From Priapulus caudatus (taxonomy: Eukaryota > Priapulida > Priapulimorpha > Priapulimorphida > Priapulidae), in the NCBI RefSeq assembly GCF_000485595.1, contig NW_014577868.1, positions 91,210 to 125,718 of the forward strand: a DNA stretch of 34,509 nt, in the 5' to 3' direction. The position numbers and the translations under genes are program-made. Shown here one piece after another: positions 10,401 to 22,400 of this stretch. The notes under the pieces were generated by a model. That model was not told the DNA's origin and made no database searches. It worked only from the letters and a program-made list of their open reading frames with translations. How positions within the stretch are numbered: the stretch's first letter is position 1; every line of letters starts with the position of its first letter.

Positions 10401-13400
10401 CTGCGTGAAAGAAGGACATGGATTTCTGGCATGACATGTACGTGTATGTGTGCATGATGGCGCATAGATATTGTACATTTTGACTCCATCAGATCATGTT
10501 TTTATTCACGTGAATAGCTGCGATTTCTATGCCGATTGAGATAGGATGATGGTGCTGTTCTTGCTGTGATACTGTGTAAGCATGCACACGTTTACGTATC
10601 GGGTTTATCAAGCCTTCGAAAAGTCATTCATGAAATTCAAATATTTCATAGTGTCCTACGATGCACAATCCTTTAAGAATTAGGTTAGCTGCAGTTCCTA
10701 TGTGGGCGAAATTATTATGCAGGGAGAGCACCAGAAATGTTGCATTGGCAACTTAATCTCCCTGCTGTTTACATACGTACCGACGTCCGAGAGCGGTGCT
10801 GTGATCATCAGCGCATCTTTGCCCGCCGCTGGAAAAGTGGCGCCCCCACGGACGTACATCGCATGTTCGGCGGCCGACCCGTGCAGCCGCACAACATGTG
10901 CCTCTTGTTTTCCGAACATCACAATGCGCGCAATATCGTCGAGTGCGGCGCTGCAGGCGCGGTCAGGGTGGAACGTCGTGGTGATGGTTGCCACGGCGCC
11001 CGGCTGCAGCGTGCCGGCTGCTGGGGAGCAGGAGAACACAGGCTGACAGCTGCGCAGCATCATCACATACCCCGGCGACGACACGGAGCCGCGAGTCGTC
11101 GGATGCTCTGCTGTTTCTTCTCCAGCTACGCTATGCTGCACTGTGCATTGATGTGCTTTGGTATCCTGCAATTCACTGTGCTGCTCAATGCTAGTTTCCT
11201 CCTTGCTATGCTGCACCACGCTACCCTGCACTTCGCTATGCTGTATCTTGCTAACCTGCAATGTGCTGTGCTGCACCACTCCACCCTGCAAGTCACTGTC
11301 CTGTACCATGCTATCCTGCACAATGCTATACTGCACCGGAATGGACGAGACGTTCTTGACCGCAAACGTTTTCGTCACAGTATCACCGATGAGGGTGCAG
11401 CCCATCTCCACCACATTGGCGCCCTCTATCTCTGCTGCGCCAGTGCCCTCTATCTCTAGTTCCAGTACGGGCAAGACAGCTTCTCCCCGCAGCGTCACAG
11501 CAATGTTCGATGCGCCGGCCTTAACGTGGAGTACTTCCAGGAAGCTCCGCGCCGACTTCGGCGCAAACTCGATCACGAGCGTAGAGACGGTTGCCGGTGG
11601 CAACGGACGGAGCGCGTTCAGCAGCCAGAAGGGCCCGTGGAGGTCGAGCGGGGTCGCGGTCGGCGTTAGTTCGCACTCAGACACGTTCTCGACGATGGCG
11701 CGTTGGACGGTGCGGCGTCCCACGGCCACCGCGCCGAAGTCCACGACGTGTCCAGCGTGTGGGAGCAGCAGAAGATCCGGTCTCACCGCAGGACAGCTCA
11801 GCTCCACGTACAACGTGCTAGTGTCGATGAGTCGCAGTCCCGCAGCATCCATCACGCTGCCCCGTGCTAGAAAACACGGTACGGACACGTCCACCAAAGA
11901 CCCATCAAAGAGGCGCATTAAGAACTCCTTTGCGGCGCGATAGTCGTCAGAGTTTTCGTCAATGCTAAAGGGCGCCACAGGAGAGGGTGGTTCGTCTGGA
12001 CTGGGGACCTTTGCCATGGATTGCTGGCGGCTCACGGAACCTCGCTTGCTTGCTGCCGACTCCTTCCCCTTCTTGTGTTTCTTTTGTGGTTCCTTCTCAA
12101 GCTTGGAGGTCTGTGGAGAGAGCTGTGTCTTCCTGCGGGCGGCAGTCGTAAGGATTAGATTTGGTAGAGAGTTTAGTGTGGTAAGTAACCTATAGAACTA
12201 CTAATTACTACGATATATTGATATGTATGTGTGCGTACGGGCGTGCATGCATACATGCATGTGTGCAGTCAAGCGTGCATGTGTGCGTGTGAGCGTGCAT
12301 GCATGTGTGCGTTCGTGCGAGCGAGCGTGCATGTGTGCGTGCGTGCGAGCGTGCGAGCGAGCGAGCATGCATGTGTGCGTTCGTGCGAGCGTGCGTGCGT
12401 GCATGCATGTGTGCGTGCGAGCGAACGTGCATGTGTGCATATGTGCGAGCAAACGTGCATGTGTGCATATGTGCGAGCGTGCGTGCACGGGTGCAGGTGC
12501 GTGTGCATGCGCATGTATGTTTATGCGCGCATGTGTTTATGTGTGTACGTGCATGTACACATGGCATGTGCCCTAGTGGGTGTATGTGTCGTATGTGTGC
12601 CCGAGAGGAGACACGCTTCCACATGGAGAGGTGTACCACATCACTGTTGTAAAATTCATATGGAAATAAGGAATATCTGTGCAATTTGAAACATATACGC
12701 GGCTACTACAGTTCGGATCTCTCCCACAATGCCATAGTTCATCAAGAGTCGGGTACACCTAAGCAGTGCACACTTAAGCACATGCCCAAGAGGCCTGAGA
12801 ATATACGTAAGGTGCCTATACCTGAGCAGGTGCTCCTCTGCGTGCCTGCTGTCTATCATGCTGGCTGCACACTTGCGTATGTATTCGTCGTGCAGGGTTG
12901 GCTTGAAGCGTAGGGCGAGGCATTGGCTCTCCCCAGGTGCCAGGGTTCCTGTGCGTGGCTGCACCGACACGGGGCATCCGTCCGGCATCGCAAAGCCATA
13001 GGACACGCGCTCGCCGGTGGCTGCCGGCGCATCACCTGGTGAGAGGAGGGCTCGCGAGTTTACATTAGAGGTTCGCGTTTCTGCCGTCGCACCCACCAGA
13101 TGACATGGCACTGTGTCTCACATTAATGTTTAACCGGGTTAGGGATTTAGACGTTTGGCTGCCCAACAGTTGTTGTCACCTGGCTAGTACACCATTCATG
13201 AACGCTTACAGCACATAAATCAATATGTATATGAATATATTTATCAATACAGAATCACAGATATTGATAGGCATGCTTTGTGTAGAGATAGACGGTACAG
13301 TATATAAATAACCAAGTTAATTTTTTTTATTTTTAACTCAACCGTGCTGGTATGAAACGTACCACTGACGTTTCGCCTCCTGTCAGGAAGCTTTCTCAAA

Positions 13401-16400
13401 GCTAACTGATGTTAATCAGTTTTGACCACCAGATGGTGTGGTGGTCAATAGCTTAGTCCACACGTGACTAAGCCTGTATCCCCCCTCGTCCCGGTTGATG
13501 TTTGGGGTCTTGCGGATCCAAATGGCCTCCTTGATCCAACGCCTGATTTTGTTAGGCTCGCGATCAATGATCTTCGAATTCTCCCAATTGATGGTGTGGT
13601 TGTCCTTCGCTACATGATCAGTGATCGCGGATTTGGTGATTTAAACATCAACCGGGACGAGGGGGGATACAGGCTTAGTCACGTGTGGACTAAGCTATTG
13701 ACCACCACACCATCTGGTGGTCAAAACTGATTAACATCAGTTAGCTTTGAGAAAGCTTCCTGACAGGAGGCGAAACGTCAGCGGTACGTTTCATACCAGC
13801 ACGGTTGAGTAAAAATTAACTTGGTTATTTATATTATTCTACCAACCGAATGAACTTATTTAATGAGGTACAGTATATGTTGCTATCTCTTGGAAATTAT
13901 GCATCATGTACAATACATAGAACGATGAGCAACACATATTAGAGTGTTAGAATAACGTATAAACGATAGTTAATAAAGAATTAATAAAGAACAGGCCCAG
14001 TAATCGTACCTTGATCAGGTTTTGAAGTGCAAGCGTGTTTGCGGTGTGGGTACGATATGTGTAGAGTGGTAGTCGTGGTGTTATACAGGCAGGTAGGTGC
14101 AAAGGCAACCACCTGATGAGAGAGGCGCAGTGGCGGCTCTACACCAATACCACTACACTCAATCTTGAAGCATCTATGATAAGATACAATAACAGACTTG
14201 AATGATTGCACACAGAATATTATGGCCAAAATTATATCGACACTTGACACAAATATTTTTAAATCACTGAATATAGATGACTGAATTACCTGCCTATGGG
14301 CAGTGTAGATTACAACATTGATTGAGAATGCATACAGTGATCGTGTAAGAGGTGTTATAAAAATGTGTCCTAGAAACAAGGTGCCGCAAAGTTGACGTTG
14401 TCGTTAACTTGTTGTTGTTTGATGCTAAAAACGTGCGACCACCCTAGCAACAATATCCGGGGGGGGGGGGGAAGTGTCGTTATCTCACTCCACCAGATTC
14501 TATTGTGCTGCTTACAAAACATGCAGATGCATGCATCTATAAATTCGACATTTCGTATCTCTGAGTGTGTGGAGTTAACATATATCGAGCTGCAGACAGA
14601 GTGGCTAACAACCTCTCTACGAGCCGCTCTACACGACAGCTGCTTGTTCTCCTACCTTGAGAAGGTAGTCTTGCAGACGATGTGGAAGTGGTGCATTTTG
14701 GCGCTCGTTGGACTGAAGAGCAACTGCAGTGTGGCGGTCTGCTGCGGCAGCAGGGAGATGAAGCCATCGCCAGGCTGCACGTCGATGCATGCTGGCAGCT
14801 TTACAAACCCCAGCTCTTGCCTCACGAGCGACGGATTCTTTACCTGCAATGCAAGATAACTAGCAAGTCTGCAGCGTGAGAAATTAGTACATACATTAAA
14901 AATGTTTCAATTTCGAGATGAAGTCTAAATTTGTCACTAAACCAAGTTTCGACGACCAGTCTGTTGTCTTCATCATGTGTACTGTTTGTCGTTAGAATAT
15001 GCCACCAGATTGCAGTATTAAATACATAGCAATGATACAGAAGATGGTAATATTCTTGTCACATGTATTGTGGACCACACAAAAAGGAAAACATACCTGA
15101 ATACATTTGATGACTGTTTCATACACAGTACAGTGCCCAAAATCTATGCTGGAATCGCTGAATGTCAGATCAGAGCTAGTGACTATGGCATAGATGTAGC
15201 AATCCAGAGGTTTTGTGTGGTTGCCAACCCTGATATTGACAGGTGCTTGCAGAACTCCTGTGTCACCATCAAAGTACGGCATGCTGCTGTGCAGAATCCC
15301 ACCTCTAAATATAAAAAATGTAAAATATGCAGATACTACGTATGTATAGAATATACTACTGGATATATATATAGTACTATGGATACCAAAACGCTAATTA
15401 TCTAGACAGCACAAATTCTTGGTATTTTTCAAGTTGCCGTAATAACTAACATATCTGCTATTAGGTGAGACTATATATATATATATTTCTCTAGATTGTG
15501 TGTTTTTAAACAATGATATTAAAATAATTCCTTTAAAATACTCGTCTACTGACAATTACTACCTTGGCAGAAACCTGATCAGTGCAGTCAGCTGAGATTT
15601 CGCCTGCACAAATCATTCTTCGGGCAGTACCTCCATTGATCCTTAGTTGCCGTGGAACATCAAACTGTACCTTTTGTTGCTGTGTTTCCTCTAGGCAACA
15701 AAAATGGTTAGTTGCACCATTTTATAAAAGTACTTCACACATTTGCTGTTAAAACTCAGAGGCAAATGTGGTGCAAAACTATAGCTGAGATGCATTCCTG
15801 GTGATTTCGTACATTTTGGAAAGCTTTCGGGTTTAGTGATTCATGGGTACCTGTTGTGCACAGTTATACTGTCCTGGTGCACGCGACCTCGTCCACGAAC
15901 CACAGATCGTTCATGTGGCCTAAAACACGCAAGACATAAGATAAGCGTACCTTCTCGAGTTGCACGAGCAGCAGCACAGGCATTCTGTATGCTGAGTCGG
16001 GACATGGTATGTCGCAAGTTATCAACTCGAGCGTTAACATCATCGTAATGTATTCATTATATCAGGACGTAGAGATAACTAGGGAAGGAGTGCTGACTTC
16101 AATTAAACAAGGGAAATTTCGTCTTTACTAGCCTGTGTACATACCTACGGACTTTACTTCGGTAACTCATCCAACTTGAGGCCCATTACGAGAACACAAT
16201 GTCACTGAGTAACATTCGGCCCTTAGCAACGTGCGGAATCGTTTCCAGCGTATAGCACCCGCAAATCCGGAGATTACGACACAAAACGTAACTGACACGA
16301 TTTTCATTCTGCCTGCCAGCAAAGGTCGATGGCGTCTTGCCAGCCTGAATTTACAAAAGGCGAGCTACTCAACAACAAGCTTGCTCTGCTCGGCAAGGGC

Positions 16401-19400
16401 GGTGTGGCGCGACGGAGATTGGATCATTGACGCAATCATAGACGCAACAGACGAGTGCTACTGTAATCCTAGTCTATGGCTGTAGCCCTGTAGCCCGTGG
16501 GCATGCGAACGCAGAACATTTGGCTTGCCATTACTTTGTTCTGTTTTTCTCGCCGAGAGCAGCCCATGAGCGACAAAATATCCAACATGGACCGCGTAGG
16601 AGAAAAAATCAATCTACTGAAAATACAACGAAGACAGGAAAATCACCACGAAGAGCGTAAGCTCTGAACATGACCCGGAAATTAAGAATGTGTGTGCTGC
16701 TGGTCAAAGACGACGCCGACGTGCCAACGCAAACTTAGCAGCTAACATTAGACAGCGCAATGTTCGACGAAGAGCTTGCATCTCGGGCCACGGGTGATGC
16801 GTGCTCGTTTATTGGGATAGACTGCGGATAGTGGTGCTATTGTGCGGCCGCTTATACCACGCTGCCGCGCAGCTGAGCAGCCAGACTGCTGCTGATTGCG
16901 GTGGGGGGGGGGGGCGCATACCAGCTGTACAGAATACGTCAGTAGCAAAGTTAATAGCTCTGCCGAGTGTTGCGTCGCATGTCCAATCTCTCTGCGCGCG
17001 CACACCGCCTTGCCCGAGATACGCACACACTTTAACGTAACTGCCTTTTGTTTAAAAATTTCCAACCCAGAGAGGACAAACGCACGTGAAAAGATGGAAT
17101 GACTTTGGCTGGCAGCAGAAATGGAAAAAATCGTCGTCGTACGTTTTAGCTCTATATCTCGGATAGCGGGTGTATACCGCAGGAACACGGATTTAGCACG
17201 ATGCTAGGCGAGACTCTACTCAGGGGGATGTACGAATTCTAGTAATCGTAGGTATTTGACACAGGCTAAGTAAAGCAGCGAATTTCCCTTGCCTTTATTG
17301 AAGTCACACCTCTTTCCGATACTACTTATCTCCTGATTAATATCGTCACATCCCTTAAAATTGTGGCCATGCCATACGATATACGCTTCGTGATCTGTTC
17401 TTAAATACAAAGATATAGCGATTTCATGATGACATTGGTTCTTCCTGTATGATTGGTTTGAATCTACAAACTTGCCGCTTCGCAAATTCACACAAAAAAA
17501 CATACCTTATGGTGCACCAGAGACTGGAATATCTACATGCGCTGCCTACTGAAACCCACTGGTACCTGCAAACACATNNNNNNNNNNNNNNNNNNNNNNN
17601 NNCGTGCGAAATCGTTTCCTCGTATACACCCGCAATCCGGAGATATAGACTAAAACGTACGACACGATTTTCCATTCTGCTGCCAGCAAAGTCGATGCGT
17701 CTTGCACCGAAATTTAAACAAAAGGCAGCTACTAACAACAGCTTGCTCTCTCGGCAAGGCGGTGTGGCGCGCAAGGAGATTGGACATTGACACAATCATA
17801 GACGCAACAGACGAGTGCTACTGTATCCTATCTATGGCTGTAGCCTGTAGCCGTGCAGCGACGCAGAACATTGGCTTGCAGTACTTTGTTCTGTTGTTTC
17901 TCCCGAGAGCAGATGAGCGAAAATATCAACATGGCACCGCGTAGGAGAAAAAATAATCCTAGAAAATACAGAAGACGGAAAACACCACGAAAGAGCGTAG
18001 CTCTGACAGACGCCGAAATTAAGAAAGTGTGTGCTGCTGTCAAAGACACCGACGTGCCAGCATTAGCAGCTAACATTAGAAGCAATGTTCGAGAAGAGCT
18101 GCAACTCGGCCACGGTGATCGTGTCGTGTTTATTGATAGACTCATGATGTGCTATTGTGCGGCCGGTTATACACGCTGCCGCTGAGCAGCAGAGCTGCTG
18201 CTGATTGCGGTGGGGGGGGGCATACCAGCTGTAAATAGGTCAGAGCAAAGGTTAATAGCTTGCCGAGTGTTGCGTCGATGTCCAATCTCTCTGCGCGCCA
18301 CACCGCCTTGCCGAGAGAGCAAGCTGTTGTTAGTAGCTGCCTTTTGTTTAAATTTCGGCACAAAACGCATCGACTTTGCTGGCAGCAGAATGGAAAATCG
18401 TGTCGTACGTTTTAGTCTATATCTCCGGATTGCGGGTGTATACGAGGAAACGATTTCGCACGATGCTAGGCGAATGTACTGTGTACGATTTGAGCTCAAG
18501 TTGGATGAGTTACGCGTAGTAAATCGTAGGTATTATAAGGCTAGTAAAAGACGAATTTCCCTTGCTTACTGAAGTCACACTCTTTCCCTAGCTATTATCT
18601 ACTCCTGATTATATCGTCACATCCCTTAATTGTGCCATGCATACGATATACGCTTGGTGATCTGTTCTTAAATACAAGATTATACAATTTCAGGGATGAC
18701 ATTGGTCTTCTTGGTACTGATTGGTTGGAATCTACAAACTTGCGCTTGCAAATTCACACAACAAAACATACCTTTGGGTGCACAGAGACTGGAATATCTA
18801 CACCGCTGCCCTGAAAACCCACTGGTACCTGAAACACATGAACATGCAATTTAATTTCCGAAGCATAACAATTTTCTTTAGCACACATCATCAACATCGC
18901 CATACGATCAATCATTACATGCCATATATGTCAGTCGCAATATTTTTAAAGTCATGATTCGTGTAATCGTGAGTATCTCTCATATGCATGTCAGTGTCGT
19001 GAGTGAGGCTAGTTGAACCAAACACTTACATACACAGTTGCTAGCTACAGTCACCTGGGCACAGTCGTTGTCCGAATAGTCGATGCGATACTGCACGCTG
19101 AACCTGCCTGCATGCGGAGGGGTGAAGGTTACGGGTACACTAACCGAGGATCTTGCTCCAACAATTCCATTCTCCTACAGCCAGGCAGTAGCCAGACAGA
19201 TTTATTCGATTAAAATCAGGAGTGGATAAGAGGCTTTTTACATGTGTTTTTTATGCCTATTACTTACTTTAACATTAACATGCATATAATTAATCACACA
19301 TACCAGGGGCACTTCCATTGTAGCACAGAACTTGTGTAAATATCTATAGGCATAACATTGTGCCAATGTGGATGTGATATGGTATCACTACACTAAACAA

Positions 19401-22400
19401 TATCACAGTTCATTAATCCTGCCGAGGTACGGTTGACAAACAAGTGCATATATGCAGAATGCTACACAAATGACTCCCGATTATAATTGTAGCATGAGAT
19501 GTAAACAACAAAAAACATCATCACTGGTTCACCTTAACCATCGTGAACACAACAGGATCGTCGTGTCCCATCGTCGGTTCATGTTGCCCCTCGTTCTCAC
19601 CAGGTGTCTCTGCATGGGGTTCTTCTTGTAGACACGTGACCAACGCCTGCTTGCTTTCAACCTCACCAGATGTCTCTGCCTGTTGCTTTTCGCCGCCAGC
19701 ATTTGTGCTACTTTGAATGGTTTCAGGATGGCACTGGTTCCCTTCTGACCCAACAGTGCTGCCATCTGTTGCACTGCCAGTCCGAATCATGGTGACTGAG
19801 CACTGGTCTGGTGTAGTGACTTCGCCATTGTCCGGTCTCTTGGCACCTGTTAATGAGATCAGTCTACTTATGTGTAACATTCCTTTATTTGCATTAATTA
19901 TTACTTGTGTTTACAAACCATGACGTTTACACAGTCAGGTCATAAAATTCCGATGATTCAAACAATATGGATTTTGATAGCACTTAAAATTAAATAGTCG
20001 TCCCCAGGGGCGGCGCCAGGGTATTTTCTTAGGGGGGGCGAAAGCAAGGGCGTGTACAGGAGCACGCGAAGGGGGGGGGGCTCTGGGGGGCTTTCCCCCA
20101 GAAAATTTTGGAAATTAGACCCTCTCAGATGCGTTTTCTGCGCGAGCAGGGAGGGTCCGGACCCCCTGGACCCCCCCTGTACACGCCCCTGGGAACTGTA
20201 GACTCTGATACCGTGTGCGCTTGCACTGACGGGTGGGGTCCAGGGGGTAGATTACTCTCTTGTAGTTTCCCCTCCTCCCCTTACAGGTGACCTCTCTCTT
20301 GTAGTTTCCCCTCCTCCCCTTACAGGTGACCTCTCTCTTGTAGTTTCCCCTCCTCCCCTTACAGGTGGGCTCATTATGTCGTACGCATGTGCCTTAAGGT
20401 GTGCGATGCAGGCACCTCACTAGCATCGCTCATGAGAGGCTCTTATGTTTGGTATTTGTTTATACGTGACTCAACGAAGAATCAAGAGTCATCGGTCGTG
20501 CAATAGTGATCATGTGTTGCAGCAAAGGGCGTGCATGTATGCTCACGAAGATTTTAGTAGCGCACGTGATTGTATAGATGTGACAATTGGGTCGATTACG
20601 GCGTTTTAAATTACGAATCTTATTTGATTCGTTCGGATGTGATTGTGATCGGGAAGTAATGGGCAATCGTTTAATTGATTATTGACTATTGTAATTGACA
20701 TATATTATTAATTGCTGGTCGATTTTGCTCTGCATCGTGACTCTGCCTTCTTGTTTTATTTCTGTGTCTCGATTAATTTATCATGTTACTACAGCAGCAG
20801 CAGCCCTGCCGTCTAGAATTTTGTCTGTTGTCGTAGTTTTTAATGCCTTTTACGTGTGACAATAGTTTTAACGTTTCAACGTGTTATGTAAACCGTTTGC
20901 AATTTTTTTAGAATGTGCCGCGTTTCACATTTACAGAGAAGTTAGACGCGCATCTATCGTAGGTCGCATACAAAATATTTTACGTAAAGAGTATGCGATA
21001 CAAATGTGCAGAGTTTAAATTCCTATAAATAAATATCAGGTATTGTGGCTTTCAAATCAAATCGTTGTTTTTTATTTTTATTTGCTATATTTCCGCCATT
21101 CAAAATCAATTTAACGAGACTTGTTAGATATCTAATTTGTATGTATTAATTAAATTTTCGAAATTATGAAAACGAACATTTTTAACTGGAATACTCTCTT
21201 AATTTCTGTATCTGTTTTATACACTATTAATTGGTTGCAACTTTGATGACCTGACATCTATAGGAGAAACCAGCGATCCTATCCGAAAGAGGAGATGGAA
21301 AGGATTTCCGTTGGATTTCCCCATTGATTTCGCATGCTATCTCTCTGACATAAAGTTGTGATTGTCGGCTTCTTTCTTTGCTAAATAAGTTTATTTATCA
21401 ACACATAACCTCATACCTCATAAAGGGTGACATATACACACATAATCAGGGGCGTAAATCCCGGGTGCATCCCCCCCCGCTCTTGAAGGAGGGGGGATGG
21501 CCTGTAAAAATATCCCCCACGTACGCAGGTGCTACGCTGCGTTGATGAATCGCACCTACGAGCTTTGCGTACGTACTTCGTAGAAACTCTGTGTATGCAA
21601 TACACTTTGCGCAACGTTGATGAATCCGGCCCCAGGGGCCCGTCTTAGTGCCCCTGGCAGGGGTCCGGGGAAGCTCTCAGAGTTTAGCTAATCAAAGCCC
21701 TCAAATTGCTGACAAAAAAATTGTGCAGGGAACCAAGGAGCAACATATACCAAGGAGATGAAACCCCGGGGGGGGGGACTCACCCCACATTATGGTAGGT
21801 ATCTGGTATGTGCCACTGCGAAGTTAAAAATGGGGGGAGGGGGCTCTAGAACTAACTCAGACCTGAAAATGGTGGTCTCTGGAACTAATGTTTGTTGAAT
21901 GTGGTATGCTCTGGAACCGGCTATGTTCGAAAATGGGGGTCTCCGGAACTAGCTAGGATTTCGTTGAAATTCAATGCTATGAAACTGGACACGTTTAAAA
22001 GAGGGGGTCTCCGGAACTGTGGGGGGAACAGTGATTTGCTTTAAAATCTATGCTGTAGCACTTGAACCAATAATTGTTGTATTATGTAGAGGAGAGAAAA
22101 ACATGACCCAGAGAGAGATGAACGCACGCACACGCACACGCACGCACGCACGCGCGCGCGCGCGTACGCATACACACACTAACTAAAACTAGACAGAGGG
22201 CACTCACAGAGAGAGCATACCTCCGCCAGCGACACACGAATAACCCACGACATACGCCAGCGTACAATGTATGCTCGCTCGCCGCTCAGTCAGCAGCAGC
22301 CGGCTGTGGCCGGCTCGGTCGCTGACGCGCTAATATCGATCGCGTCACACGCACGCACGCACGCACGCACGCACGCTAACGTGTACACGAACGCACAGAC

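Noticed and set aside
10737-11943. Overlapping + strand frames of 114-261 codons
   Set aside because: Antisense shadows of the GC-rich 1.35-kb CFAP74 exon, which has conserved protein sequence and splice sites on the - strand.
12201-12689. His/Arg/Thr or Cys/Val frames of 80-158 codons
   Set aside because: Products of the GTGC satellite; unit-to-unit repetition in every frame and no family resemblance.
13464-13730. + strand 88-codon frame through the Penelope palindrome
   Set aside because: Its end looks family-like only because the right arm is the inverse of the left; the genuine coding sense through the loop is the - strand.
17506-17565. A tandemly duplicated CFAP74 exon
   Set aside because: It lies in the error-rich copy next to the N gap, and flanking intron and transposon are duplicated with it, so assembly error is the simpler reading.
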